From the NCBI RefSeq assembly GCF_020171925.1, contig NZ_JAIVAR010000007.1, forward strand, positions 118,617 to 182,616: 64,000 nt of DNA, in the 5' to 3' direction. Shown here piece by piece: positions 1-8,408 of the stretch; within the stretch, counting starts at the first letter, position 1, and the number at the start of each line of letters is the position of its first letter. The notes below the pieces were generated by a model. It did no database searches, was not told the DNA's origin, and was given only the letters and a program-made list of their open reading frames with translations. The position numbers and the translations under genes were made by a program. The DNA is from Rossellomorea aquimaris. Its GTDB lineage: Bacteria; Bacillota; Bacilli; Bacillales; Bacillaceae_B.

Positions 1-44
1 TACGGTGCACTAAGGGACAACTTAAAAGAAGGGAAAAGAGGGAT

Positions 45-701
45 ATGATGAAAAAAGGACAAACCTCTACTTCGCCAAAGGAAGCCATTTTTCAAGCAGC
101 TATTTCATTGTTTTATGATCATGGGTACGATGGTACTTCCGTTAGGGACATTGCCGGAAAAGCCCATGTGAATCCAGCAACCATCTCTTACTATTTCAAA
201 GGCAAACAAGGGCTTTTGGAGGCATGCTTCACCAAATTCTTCGAACAATATCTTCAATTCCTCCAAGAAGAAGTCGATGCGCTTAAATATATCCGTGCCG
301 ATCTGTGCCTGAAACGAGCCGTTTTTAAAATACTGAAATTCCAGAGTGAGCACCATCAATTAGCACGGTTCATCTGGAGGGAAGTATCCATTGACTCACA
401 AGTAGTGAGGGAAATCATCTCATCCTACCTCATGAAGGAAAGGTTTTATATGAAATGTTTGTTTGAACAAGGGATGATCGATCGCTCCTTTAAAAAGCAA
501 CCGATCAGCTTCCTTGTCATTCAGTTGAAATCCATGCTGACGATGCCATTCTTAAATAGTCAACACTTGAGGGAAGTATGGCAGATGTTCCCGCAGGAAT
601 ATTATTTTGTCGATCAGTACTATCAAAATATCGATCAATGGATCAATTTGCTGATGACCCCTGAAGGTACGACGGACTATAAGAAGGAACTGATTATCTA
701 G
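45..701 (+). CDS. refZ: TetR-family DNA-binding protein RefZ
   Basis: A 218-residue TetR-type protein. Residues about 12-58 form the helix-turn-helix domain, with the motif GTSVRDIAGKAHVNPATISYYF, whose YYF end is typical of TetR recognition helices. In B. subtilis RefZ (YttP) binds motifs near the origin, helps capture the correct chromosome part in the forespore and affects FtsZ. The position just upstream of hisJ and ezrA agrees with that assignment. Two ATGs (45 and 48) follow a GAGGG Shine-Dalgarno; the second has the better spacing. The gene converges on hisJ and ends just before a shared hairpin. No upstream promoter can be judged because only 44 bases are present. Confidence 0.85.
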   Translation: MMKKGQTSTSPKEAIFQAAISLFYDHGYDGTSVRDIAGKAHVNPATISYYFKGKQGLLEACFTKFFEQYLQFLQEEVDALKYIRADLCLKRAVFKILKFQSEHHQLARFIWREVSIDSQVVREIISSYLMKERFYMKCLFEQGMIDRSFKKQPISFLVIQLKSMLTMPFLNSQHLREVWQMFPQEYYFVDQYYQNIDQWINLLMTPEGTTDYKKELII

Positions 702-720
702 AACCGTGAGCTAATTAAAG

Positions 721-760
721 AAGAGATTGCCACTAGTTGAAAGCTGGCAATCTCTTTTTT
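721..760. terminator. Bidirectional terminator between refZ and hisJ
   Basis: A perfect 12-bp stem (721-732 with 745-756) is followed by a T run on the + strand. On the - strand the matching A-rich side also gives a U tract, so it can serve both converging genes. Confidence 0.85.
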
Positions 761-1558
761 TTATACTTTCATCTCATCTCTTCCCTGATTGATGCCGTTT
801 GCTGTATGGGCATCCGATCCATAGACGGTCACGATGCCGAGTGACCGGGCCTTTTCGATGACTTCCACAGGGGGATAGGACTCACCGCAGTGGGGTTTGG
901 TTAAGCCTGCCCCGTTATAATCGAGTTCTAGGCCCTTTGCTGCCACTGCCTTAAGGATCGCCTCGATTTCCTCAGTGAATGGCCTTGAGGCAGGATATAG
1001 ATGTTGGAACTTCTTTACAAGTGTGATGTGACCGATGCGACCGGGTTTGAAAGCGCCGAGGTCGGATTCGATCGATTTCACTACTGTCCGGTAGTAATGG
1101 GTGTATACAGCGTCGACGGAACCGTAACGGTCGATCATGCTTTTAAAAACCTCAGGGCTGAAATCAAGGCAATCCCATTGGTTTTGATGATGTAAGAAAT
1201 GAACAGAGAGAATGCTATCATCGATTCGCGTTCCCCATCTGCTCAAGAAAGCAGCTGATTCCTGTTCAAACCCCTCGATGTAATCCACTTCCAATCCGGA
1301 ACGTATCGTAATTCGATCTTTATATGTCTCTTTCAGTTCATCTAGTGTATCGAAGTATGCGGGAACATCTACCGGGTCCATCCCGCTGTCCTGGTCCGGT
1401 GTTGTGTCAATAAAGCCTTCAGGAAGGGGGGCGTGCTCGGTAAATGTCAGATGGGAATATTGAAGGGAGATGGCTCTTTCAATATATTGATGGAATGAGT
1501 CCGAACTTCCGTGAGGGCAAAAAGGAGTATGAATATGGCCATCGACCTTTTTCATCAT
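761..1558 (-). CDS. hisJ: Histidinol-phosphatase, PHP family
   Basis: A 265-residue PHP-domain phosphatase that converts L-histidinol phosphate to L-histidinol, the penultimate step of histidine synthesis. The N-terminus has the metal-binding DGHIHTPFCPHG motif (H8, H10, H16), followed by the FTEH motif near residue 40. The C-terminus carries the GSDAHT metal motif. Length matches B. subtilis HisJ (YtvP, about 268). It is alone on the - strand here, away from any his operon, as in B. subtilis. The start has two Met codons; a usable purine-rich site (AAGGACGTG) precedes them. Confidence 0.9.
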   Translation of the reverse strand: MMKKVDGHIHTPFCPHGSSDSFHQYIERAISLQYSHLTFTEHAPLPEGFIDTTPDQDSGMDPVDVPAYFDTLDELKETYKDRITIRSGLEVDYIEGFEQESAAFLSRWGTRIDDSILSVHFLHHQNQWDCLDFSPEVFKSMIDRYGSVDAVYTHYYRTVVKSIESDLGAFKPGRIGHITLVKKFQHLYPASRPFTEEIEAILKAVAAKGLELDYNGAGLTKPHCGESYPPVEVIEKARSLGIVTVYGSDAHTANGINQGRDEMKV

Positions 1559-1774
1559 AAAACACGTCCTTCTTTAAGAATTCATCAACGAATTTCATTT
1601 GATTTTTCACTATTTTTAGAGAAAACACTAAAATTTAACTTTTACCGTTGAAAAAATAGAATTTATTAGTCAAAAATTGTCGTTCTCATGGTATCATTAT
1701 AACAATGAGGATTTATTAATGAAACTTTCAATTCTATATAGATGTCTACTGAATAGGTGAACAGGGGGCTTAAG

Positions 1775-3469
1775 ATGCAATATGTCATCGCTGGAATCAT
1801 ACTAATCTTAATTTTATTCCTAGTTGGATTTATATCCAGAAGAAAATATTATACGGAAATTGACCGGTACGAATCCTGGAAGGTGGATATCATGAACCGT
1901 CCGATTCCAGAAGAACTGTCAAAGGTCAAACAGCTCAATATGACAGGTCAGACAGAACAGCTCTTTGAAGGCTGGAGACAGGCTTGGGACGAGATTGTTG
2001 CCGTACAGCTTCCTGATATAGAAGAATTGCTTTTTGATGCAGAGGAATATACGGATCGATTCCGATTCGGAAAAACAAAAGAAACCCTTTCAAGGATCGA
2101 CGGGGTCCTTTCCCAAACAGAAACGAAAATCGATAAGATTTTGGGGGAGCTCAATGATCTGGTCGGCAGTGAAGAAAAGAACCGTGAAGAGATAGAAGTT
2201 TTACAGCAAGAGTATAGGGATAGTAAAAAGCAATTGCTTGCTTATCGTCATACATATGGTCAGGCAGCAAAGAAAATTGAATCCGTGCTTGATGCCCTCT
2301 CCGATGAAATCAATCAATTCAATGAATTGACGGAACAAGGGAACTATCTGGATGCACGAGAAATCGTGTTGAATCTTGGTCAAGAAATGAAGTCGATTGC
2401 GTACAAGATGGAGAGCATCCCTAAATTGACCGCTGATTGCGAAAATATCCTTCCTTCTCAGCTTTCCGAGCTGGAAGCGGGATACGACGAAATGAAGGAG
2501 CAAGGATACATACTCGATCATATCGATGTCGAGAAGGAAGTGGAGGCGCTGAAAGAGACACTTGACGGGTTCACTGGTCGCCTACAGTCCCTCGAAGTCG
2601 AAGAAGTGGAGCAAGGGTTGCAGGAAATCAAGGGTAAGGTTGAAATGCTGTATGATCTACTCGAAAAAGAAGTTCATGCAAGGCATTTTGTCCTTCAATT
2701 CAAGGACGAAACGACAGAGGGATTAATAAAGGCCAAAGAGGAAAACGATGATATTCAATATGAAGTGAATCTTGTGCAGCAAGGGTACCACTTACATGAA
2801 TCCGATTTGAAAGCGCCTCAGGAGCTTCAGAAGAAGATCATTCAGTTATCGAAGCGTCATGAACTGGTCATCAATAAAATTGAAACCAATCAGACAGCTT
2901 ACTCTTCATTGAGTGAAGAACTGAAGGAGATCAGAAGCGTACTTGAGACCCTTCATGGTGAACAGACCGAATTCGCACTGTTCTTGCAAAACTTAAGAAA
3001 AGATGAAATCACCACCCGTGAAAAGATAGCGGAGCTTAAGAAAAAAACCGCAGAAGCAAGCAGGATGATTGCGAAAAGCAATGTGCCAGGCCTACCGGCG
3101 GATTACGATGACCTTCTGACTGAAGTACACAGGAAGATTGAACAAGTGAACGCGAGCCTGACAGAAAAGCCGTTGAATATGAAATTCATCCAGGAAACAC
3201 TTTTGGAAGCGGCAGATACAGTCGATCATTTCTATAACAAGACGCAAGAATTGATTGAAAATGTCCTGCTCTCAGAGAAGATCATTCAGTACGGAAATCG
3301 ATACAGAAGCCGTTATCAATCAGTACAGGAAGGACTGCAGATGGCGGAGGAGGCCTTCAGGCAATACGACTACCGAAGAGCCCTGGAAGAAGCAGCGACC
3401 ACAATCGAGAAAGTGGAGCCGGGTGCACTGAAGAAAATTGAAAAAATGATCAACCTAGAAGAACAATGA
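1775..3469 (+). CDS. ezrA: Septation ring formation regulator EzrA
   Basis: A 564-residue bitopic membrane protein that restrains FtsZ ring assembly and acts at the divisome. One membrane segment lies at residues 2-22, followed by a basic stop (SRRK) and a long cytoplasmic coiled-coil region of spectrin-like repeats rich in E, K, Q and L. The ATG at 1775 is preferred over the GTG at 1757, because AGGGGG lies six bases before the ATG and the residual length matches B. subtilis EzrA (562). The gene is divergent from hisJ and is followed by its own terminator. Confidence 0.95.
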   Translation: MQYVIAGIILILILFLVGFISRRKYYTEIDRYESWKVDIMNRPIPEELSKVKQLNMTGQTEQLFEGWRQAWDEIVAVQLPDIEELLFDAEEYTDRFRFGKTKETLSRIDGVLSQTETKIDKILGELNDLVGSEEKNREEIEVLQQEYRDSKKQLLAYRHTYGQAAKKIESVLDALSDEINQFNELTEQGNYLDAREIVLNLGQEMKSIAYKMESIPKLTADCENILPSQLSELEAGYDEMKEQGYILDHIDVEKEVEALKETLDGFTGRLQSLEVEEVEQGLQEIKGKVEMLYDLLEKEVHARHFVLQFKDETTEGLIKAKEENDDIQYEVNLVQQGYHLHESDLKAPQELQKKIIQLSKRHELVINKIETNQTAYSSLSEELKEIRSVLETLHGEQTEFALFLQNLRKDEITTREKIAELKKKTAEASRMIAKSNVPGLPADYDDLLTEVHRKIEQVNASLTEKPLNMKFIQETLLEAADTVDHFYNKTQELIENVLLSEKIIQYGNRYRSRYQSVQEGLQMAEEAFRQYDYRRALEEAATTIEKVEPGALKKIEKMINLEEQ

Positions 3470-3475
3470 GCATAG

Positions 3476-3514
3476 AAGCCAATGTACCTTTTGAAAAGGT
3501 GCGTTGGCTTTTGT
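3476..3514 (+). terminator. ezrA terminator
   Basis: AAGCCAATG...ACCTT pairs with AAGGTGCGTTGGCTT around a short TTGA loop and is followed by a weak T tract. It starts just after the ezrA stop. Confidence 0.7.
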
Positions 3515-3561
3515 ATGTTATGCAGATCAAATACACACATCGGATAAACGGAAGTGATCGA

Positions 3562-3605
3562 AAACAAAAGGCCCGTCGAACCAGATACTTCTGGTCCAAC
3601 GGGCC
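3562..3605 (-). terminator. braB terminator
   Basis: On the - strand GGCCCGTTGGACCAG (3605-3591) pairs with CTGGTTCGACGGGCC (3584-3570), allowing a G-T pair, then TTTTGTTTT. It lies about 50 bases past the braB stop. Confidence 0.85.
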
Positions 3606-3657
3606 ACTCTTTCTTTAAGAGAAGTCTCTCTTGCTAAGGTAATTTCCAATGTTGCCG

Positions 3658-4995
3658 TTAAGCTTCAATCATGCGCTTGGATGCACCAGACAGACTTGCA
3701 ATGACAAAGCCAATGACCGCCCCGACTAATGCAGGTAAGAGCCAGCCAATTCCTTCAGCGTAGAAAGGAAGGAAGCTTAATGCATTACTTATTGAAGAGA
3801 CATCCATCCCTGCTGTCTTCAGTCCGTCGATCAAGCTGATCAATCCGGTCGGTACCAAAGCAAAAACATACACAAGGGAATATCCGTTGAACCAATTATG
3901 CATGAATGAAAGTAGAATCAGCACTATGGCCAATGGATAAATGATGATGAGTACCGGTAGTGACACGGCAATCAGCTGGGTCAACCCGATATTGGCGATC
4001 AGCATGCTGAATAAAGACAGTACAATCACAAGCTTAGGATAAGAAATCGGTATAATTTTCGTAAAGAACTGTGCGCAAGCAGAAACCAACCCAACGGACG
4101 TGGTGATGCAGGCAAATGTGATGGCGAGACCCAGGATCACTGCACCAAAAGAACCGAATAAGTGATTAGCGGCTGCTGATAGTATCGCTCCGCCGTTAGC
4201 TTGTACTCCGATTGAATCCGTACTCGTCGCCCCGATATAGCTAAGGGACAGATAGACAAGCGCCAACCCTGCTGCAGCGATGACGCCGGCAATGATCGTG
4301 ATCTTTGTCAGGCTAGCCCGATTCGTTATGCCACGATCCTTTATGGCATTGATGACAACGATCCCGAAGACTAACGCTGCAATCGTATCCATCGTCAGAT
4401 AGCCTTCAATGAATCCCTTAAAGAGTGCACCATTTCCATAAGCAGCATTCGGTTCACCAAAGCTCCCCATTGGAGTGACGATGCTTTTCACGACTAATAC
4501 TGTCAGGATGATAAGCAGGGAAGGAGTCAAAATCTTCCCGATTCGATCAACCAGCTTGGAAGGATTCATCGCAAGCCAGGCTGTAAGTGCAAAGAATACA
4601 ATCGAATAGATAAGCAGTGAAACTCCATATTTCGCTGCATCTTCGGATAAGAAAGGAATAATTCCGATTTCATAGGCAACAGTACCGGTTCTCGGTATAC
4701 CGAAGAACGGACCGATTGCCAGATACATAACAATAGTAAAAATTAATCCGAATACTGGATGCACGCGGCTTGCGAGTGTTTGCAGGTCACCTCCGGACTT
4801 TGCTATGGCGATGACTCCCATCAGCGGAAGTCCTACGCCAGTAATCAGGAATCCGGTAATTCCGGTCCATACATGATCACCAGCCTGTTGCCCAAGGAAT
4901 GGAGGAAAAATCATATTTCCTGCTCCAAGGAAAAGAGCAAATAGCATTAGCCCTACAGTCAAAATACCGCCAAATGAAAGCGTTTTCTCGTTCAT
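3658..4995 (-). CDS. braB: Branched-chain amino acid carrier, LIVCS family
   Basis: A 445-residue polytopic membrane protein of the BrnQ/BraB family (sodium- or proton-coupled uptake of leucine, isoleucine and valine). About twelve hydrophobic segments are visible. The family motif GAGNMIFPPFLGQQAG lies near residue 24 and AGNMI is intact. The ATG at 4995 is chosen because GGAGGGG precedes it by a few bases and the protein then begins MNEKTLSFGG, as in homologues; an upstream in-frame ATG adds 14 unlikely residues. Its place between ezrA and nifZ matches B. subtilis braB. Control by CodY is common for this family, but I do not see a good CodY box. Confidence 0.92.
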   Translation of the reverse strand: MNEKTLSFGGILTVGLMLFALFLGAGNMIFPPFLGQQAGDHVWTGITGFLITGVGLPLMGVIAIAKSGGDLQTLASRVHPVFGLIFTIVMYLAIGPFFGIPRTGTVAYEIGIIPFLSEDAAKYGVSLLIYSIVFFALTAWLAMNPSKLVDRIGKILTPSLLIILTVLVVKSIVTPMGSFGEPNAAYGNGALFKGFIEGYLTMDTIAALVFGIVVINAIKDRGITNRASLTKITIIAGVIAAAGLALVYLSLSYIGATSTDSIGVQANGGAILSAAANHLFGSFGAVILGLAITFACITTSVGLVSACAQFFTKIIPISYPKLVIVLSLFSMLIANIGLTQLIAVSLPVLIIIYPLAIVLILLSFMHNWFNGYSLVYVFALVPTGLISLIDGLKTAGMDVSSISNALSFLPFYAEGIGWLLPALVGAVIGFVIASLSGASKRMIEA

Positions 4996-5190
4996 ATATA
5001 CCCCTCCGTCTGTAAACGATATCATAAGCAAAACCATCTTATCATATTCGTGTAGAATAGTGTCGAATAACTAAATAGTCTAACAATTTAGTATATTTAA
5101 ATAACTTACTTCGCTTATCACCTAGATGATTGTCGCAAATTTCTCTAGAGTTATCAATGGTTATTTTTATAAAATATTAAAAAATTGAAA

Positions 5191-5220
5191 ATTATCCTTC
5201 ATAAATATTATTAGGATAAT
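5191..5220. promoter_or_regulatory. Perfect 8-bp inverted repeat in the braB-nifZ intergenic region
   Basis: ATTATCCT (5191-5198) and AGGATAAT (5213-5220) are perfect inverted copies 14 bases apart, in the 317-base divergent region between braB and nifZ. It could be an operator or a weak hairpin. No matching regulator consensus is recognised. The rest of the region (4996-5190) is AT-rich with no convincing promoter. Confidence 0.4.
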
Positions 5221-5312
5221 AATATCAGGTGCTCAATTATTCAATATCATTTGGGAAAAAAAGAATTTGTGATAAGATTAGTGATTGGATAGAACTAAAG
5301 AAGGTGCATATC

Positions 5313-6464
5313 GTGATATATTTTGATAACGCAGCAACCACAAGACCATATAAGGAAGCGTTGGATGCTTTCCTGAAAGTGAATGAAACGTTTTACGCCA
5401 ATCCCTCATCCATCCATTCCTTTGGAGGAAGGGTTGAAAAACTAATTGCCCAGTCGAGAAAGCAAATCGCCGGACTACTTAGTGTGAAGGAAAAGGAAGT
5501 GTTCTTCACTTCAGGTGGGACGGAATCCAATAACCTGGCCATTAAGGGTGTCGCCATGGGATACCGGACCAGGGGGAATCATTTAATTACGACAAAGATT
5601 GAGCATCCCTCTGTATCCAACACCATGAAGCAACTGGAATCAATCGGGTACGACATTACTTATTTGGATGTCGATGAAGCAGGAATCGTCGACCCGGATG
5701 ATATTAAAGAAGCAATCCAGAGCAATACCATCCTCGTGTCAATCATGCACGTGAATAATGAAGTGGGTTCCATTCAGCCAATCGAAGAGATCGGTTCCTT
5801 TTTAAAACAGCATCCCAAGGTCCTTTTTCACGTAGATGGCGTGCAGGCGTTCGGGAAAATCCCGACTTCTCTGCACGAAAGTGAAATTGACTTATACAGT
5901 ATCTCCGCACATAAGATCCACGGCCTGAAGGGGACAGGCATGCTTTATGTAAGGGAAGGTGTGAATCTGTCCCCGCTCCTGACAGGCGGAGAACAGGAGG
6001 GGAATGTGCGGAGTGGTACAGAGAACACAGGGGGAATTGTGTCATTTGCGAAGGCGATGAGGATGTATATGGAAGAAAGTAGGGAATCCTTGGCCAGGAT
6101 GAAGGATATTCAACGCTATTTAAGGAAAGAACTTATAGCGATACCTGGAGTCAAGATCCATACACCACAGCATGGACACGCGCCTCATATCCTTAATTTC
6201 TCCATTAAGGACTTCAAGAGTGAAGTGGTCGTACATGCCTTGGATCGGCATGAAGTGTATGTCTCCACTACAAGTGCATGTTCGTCAAAGAAAAGCAAGC
6301 CGAGTCAGACCCTCCTTTCAATGGGAGTCGGGGAAGACCGTGCTGACCGGGCGCTCAGGATAAGCTTGTCCTATCAGAATACAATGGAAGAGGCAGAGCG
6401 GTTCATTCAGATTCTGGAAAAAGAAGCAGACCAACTACAGAAAACAATGAGGAGATCACGATGA
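5313..6464 (+). CDS. nifZ: Cysteine desulfurase partnering ThiI
   Basis: A 383-residue PLP-dependent class V aminotransferase-fold cysteine desulfurase. Visible features are FDNAATT at the N-terminus, TSGGTESNN near 67-74, the PLP lysine in SAHKIHG (K201) and the catalytic cysteine in STTSACSSKK (C323). The GTG at 5313 is chosen: AAGGTG precedes it and the protein then begins like other family members, whereas the longer frame adds 28 unrelated residues. It overlaps thiI by four bases (ATGA). In B. subtilis NifZ is the dedicated sulfur donor to ThiI for 4-thiouridine in tRNA, and the coupling here supports the same role. Confidence 0.93.
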   Translation: MIYFDNAATTRPYKEALDAFLKVNETFYANPSSIHSFGGRVEKLIAQSRKQIAGLLSVKEKEVFFTSGGTESNNLAIKGVAMGYRTRGNHLITTKIEHPSVSNTMKQLESIGYDITYLDVDEAGIVDPDDIKEAIQSNTILVSIMHVNNEVGSIQPIEEIGSFLKQHPKVLFHVDGVQAFGKIPTSLHESEIDLYSISAHKIHGLKGTGMLYVREGVNLSPLLTGGEQEGNVRSGTENTGGIVSFAKAMRMYMEESRESLARMKDIQRYLRKELIAIPGVKIHTPQHGHAPHILNFSIKDFKSEVVVHALDRHEVYVSTTSACSSKKSKPSQTLLSMGVGEDRADRALRISLSYQNTMEEAERFIQILEKEADQLQKTMRRSR

Positions 6465-7672
6465 AATATAATCGAATTTTAGTCCGATACGGTGAGATTT
6501 CCACAAAAGGAAGAAACCGAAAGAAATTCACGTCAAAACTCAGGGACAATATTGTACAAGCATTAAAGGACTTTCCTGGAGTATCCGTTTCTGCAAGCCG
6601 AGACCGTTTGCATATCCTCTTGGGGGAAGAAAATGGGGAAGAGATCATCCCGCGTCTCCAAAAGATCTTTGGAATTCAATCATTCAGCCCGGTGGTAAAG
6701 GTTGAACGGGATATGGATGAAATCTGTAAAGCGGCGGTCGAATTGGTGCATAAGAGCTTTGAACCGGGTAAAACGTTTAAAGTGTCTGCCCGTCGTGCCG
6801 ATAAGCATTTCCCGCTTGAAACCAATGAAATCAACTATGAAGTCGGTTCATACGTGTTAAGGAATACTGAAGGATTGTCGGTGGATGTTAAAAATCCTGA
6901 TATTAAACTAAATGTAGAAGTCAGGAAGGAAGGCGTTTATCTTTCTTCTGAAATCTATCCTGGATCGACGGGTATGCCAGTGGGAGCAAGTGGAAAGGCG
7001 ATGCTGATGCTATCGGGGGGAATCGATAGCCCGGTGGCGGGTTATCTGACCATGAAGCGCGGTGTGGAAATCGAAGCGGTCCATTTCCACAGCCCTCCAT
7101 TTACAAGCGAACGGGCGAAGCAGAAGGTCATCGACCTCTCCAAGAAGCTTTCCGCTTTTAGCGGAAGCATCAAATTGCATATCGTCCCATTCACAAAAAT
7201 CCAGCAGACAATCCACGATCAAGTGCCTGAAAATTATACGATGACGTCAACAAGACGGATGATGCTGAGGATAGCGGATCGGATCCGCCAGCAGCATGAA
7301 GGTCTTGCATTGGTCACAGGTGAAAGCCTTGGACAGGTGGCAAGTCAGACTCTTGAAAGCATGCAGGCGATTAATGATGTCACCAACACCCCGGTGCTGA
7401 GACCGCTCATTGCCATGGACAAATTGGAAATCATCGATATCGCGCAAAAAATCGATACACATGATATCTCCATCCTTCCATATGAGGATTGCTGTACGAT
7501 CTTTACACCGCCTGCACCAAAAACAAGGCCGAAAAAAGAAAAAGTCCAATACTACGAAAGCTTTGTCGACTTCGATTCGTTGATACAGGATGCAGTCAAT
7601 GATACAGAGACCATCACCCTCAATGGAGCGGCAGATGCTTCAATGGAAGAAGACTTTGAAGACCTTTTCTAA
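6461..7672 (+). CDS. thiI: tRNA 4-thiouridine synthase ThiI
   Basis: A 403-residue protein that makes 4-thiouridine at tRNA position 8. It has an N-terminal ferredoxin-like region, a THUMP domain (about 60-165) and a PP-loop ATPase domain with LMLSGGIDSPVAGY near residue 182-195. It lacks the C-terminal rhodanese domain of the 482-residue E. coli enzyme, as is usual in bacilli, so sulfur must come through the coupled desulfurase NifZ. A CC pair occurs in PYEDCCTIF near residue 344. Length equals B. subtilis ThiI (about 401). Confidence 0.95.
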   Translation: MKYNRILVRYGEISTKGRNRKKFTSKLRDNIVQALKDFPGVSVSASRDRLHILLGEENGEEIIPRLQKIFGIQSFSPVVKVERDMDEICKAAVELVHKSFEPGKTFKVSARRADKHFPLETNEINYEVGSYVLRNTEGLSVDVKNPDIKLNVEVRKEGVYLSSEIYPGSTGMPVGASGKAMLMLSGGIDSPVAGYLTMKRGVEIEAVHFHSPPFTSERAKQKVIDLSKKLSAFSGSIKLHIVPFTKIQQTIHDQVPENYTMTSTRRMMLRIADRIRQQHEGLALVTGESLGQVASQTLESMQAINDVTNTPVLRPLIAMDKLEIIDIAQKIDTHDISILPYEDCCTIFTPPAPKTRPKKEKVQYYESFVDFDSLIQDAVNDTETITLNGAADASMEEDFEDLF

Positions 7673-7700
7673 CTAGGAACATTTACCAACGAATATCGTT

Positions 7701-7730
7701 GCATGAAGCCATGTGTTTTCGCACATTCTA
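7701..7730 (+). promoter_or_regulatory. Sigma-G promoter of sspA
   Basis: GCATG (7701-7705), an 18-base spacer and CATTCTA (7724-7730) match the sigma-G consensus GHATR-N18-CATNHTA at every defined position. It lies 31 bases before the SASP start codon and is separate from thiI. Confidence 0.85.
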
Positions 7731-7761
7731 TACTCAACAAGCAACAAGGAGGTGAAAACAC

Positions 7762-7965
7762 ATGGCAAACAGAAGTTCAAACCAACTAGTAGCTCCTGGA
7801 GCTCAACAAGCTATCGACCAAATGAAATACGAAATCGCTTCTGAATTCGGAGTTCAACTTGGCCCAGATGCAACTGCACGCGCTAACGGTTCTGTAGGTG
7901 GTGAAATCACTAAGCGTTTAGTCCAAATGGCTGAACAACAAATCGGTGGCGGATACCAAAAATAA
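7762..7965 (+). CDS. sspA: Small acid-soluble spore protein, alpha/beta type
   Basis: A 67-residue alpha/beta-type SASP that coats and protects spore DNA. The germination-protease site (EIASEFG, about residues 27-33) and the conserved [16 protein letters not shown]-terminal region are intact. GGAGGTG precedes the ATG. A perfect sigma-G promoter and a strong terminator make it a single-gene, forespore-specific unit. Position after thiI matches B. subtilis sspA. Confidence 0.96.
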   Translation: MANRSSNQLVAPGAQQAIDQMKYEIASEFGVQLGPDATARANGSVGGEITKRLVQMAEQQIGGGYQK

Positions 7966-7982
7966 TTGAATACAATGGCTAC

Positions 7983-8010
7983 AAGGAGCGGGGATGACCC
8001 GCTCCTTTTA
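7983..8010 (+). terminator. sspA terminator
   Basis: AAGGAGCGGG (7983-7992) pairs perfectly with CCCGCTCCTT (7998-8007) around a five-base loop, followed by Ts. Confidence 0.9.
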
Positions 8011-8020
8011 ATTTTGTCCC

Positions 8021-8148
8021 GATTTCCGTGGAAGACTTCGCTTTCCGCGGGTAACGCGTGAGCCTCCTCGTCGCTTACGCTCCTGTGGGGTCTCACATTA
8101 GCTACTTTTCCCGAGGGAGTCTTCGTCTTCCACTCCAATCAACAGCTG
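8021..8148 (-). repeat. Nested-palindrome repeat, copy A
   Basis: About 128 bp. GTGGAAGAC (8028-8036) pairs with GTCTTCCAC (8125-8133), and inside it GTGAG (8058-8062) pairs with CTCAC (8092-8096). It shares conserved blocks with copies at 19252, 50676 and 61622 and reads in the opposite direction to them. The 440-base gap that holds it (8010-8408) also contains a remnant at 8252 and a promoter-like region before the next gene. Confidence 0.8.
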
Positions 8149-8251
8149 GATCTGCCGCAAACCAGTAAGTCCTCACTTGTTAAAAGAATTATTTGTAGTA
8201 TCAATAAATTCTCACCCGAGACCATGAGTCTGTTAAATCATATGAACAGCT

Positions 8252-8285
8252 GAGTGGATCGCAGCGGAAAGGAACGGACGACTCC
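8252..8285 (+). repeat. Remnant of the nested-palindrome repeat (joined ends)
   Basis: GAGTGGATCGCAGCGGAAA plus GGAACGGACGACTCC resembles the left end of copy B (GAGTGGATTG) joined directly to its right end (GCAGCGAAAAGGAACGGAC), with the whole interior missing. Confidence 0.5.
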
Positions 8286-8408
8286 TTTACACGAACTAGC
8301 TATCATAACTATTTTTACTTTCTTATTCAAAGTTAATAAATGAACAATTTAAAAAATTAAAATTATTTTGTATAATGGAGGTGTAAGTACAAACAAGGGG
8401 GAATTCGG

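Noticed and set aside
5171..5192. Possible CodY box (AATTTTCAATTTT on the - strand) upstream of braB
   Set aside because: Five mismatches to AATTTTCWGAAAATT.
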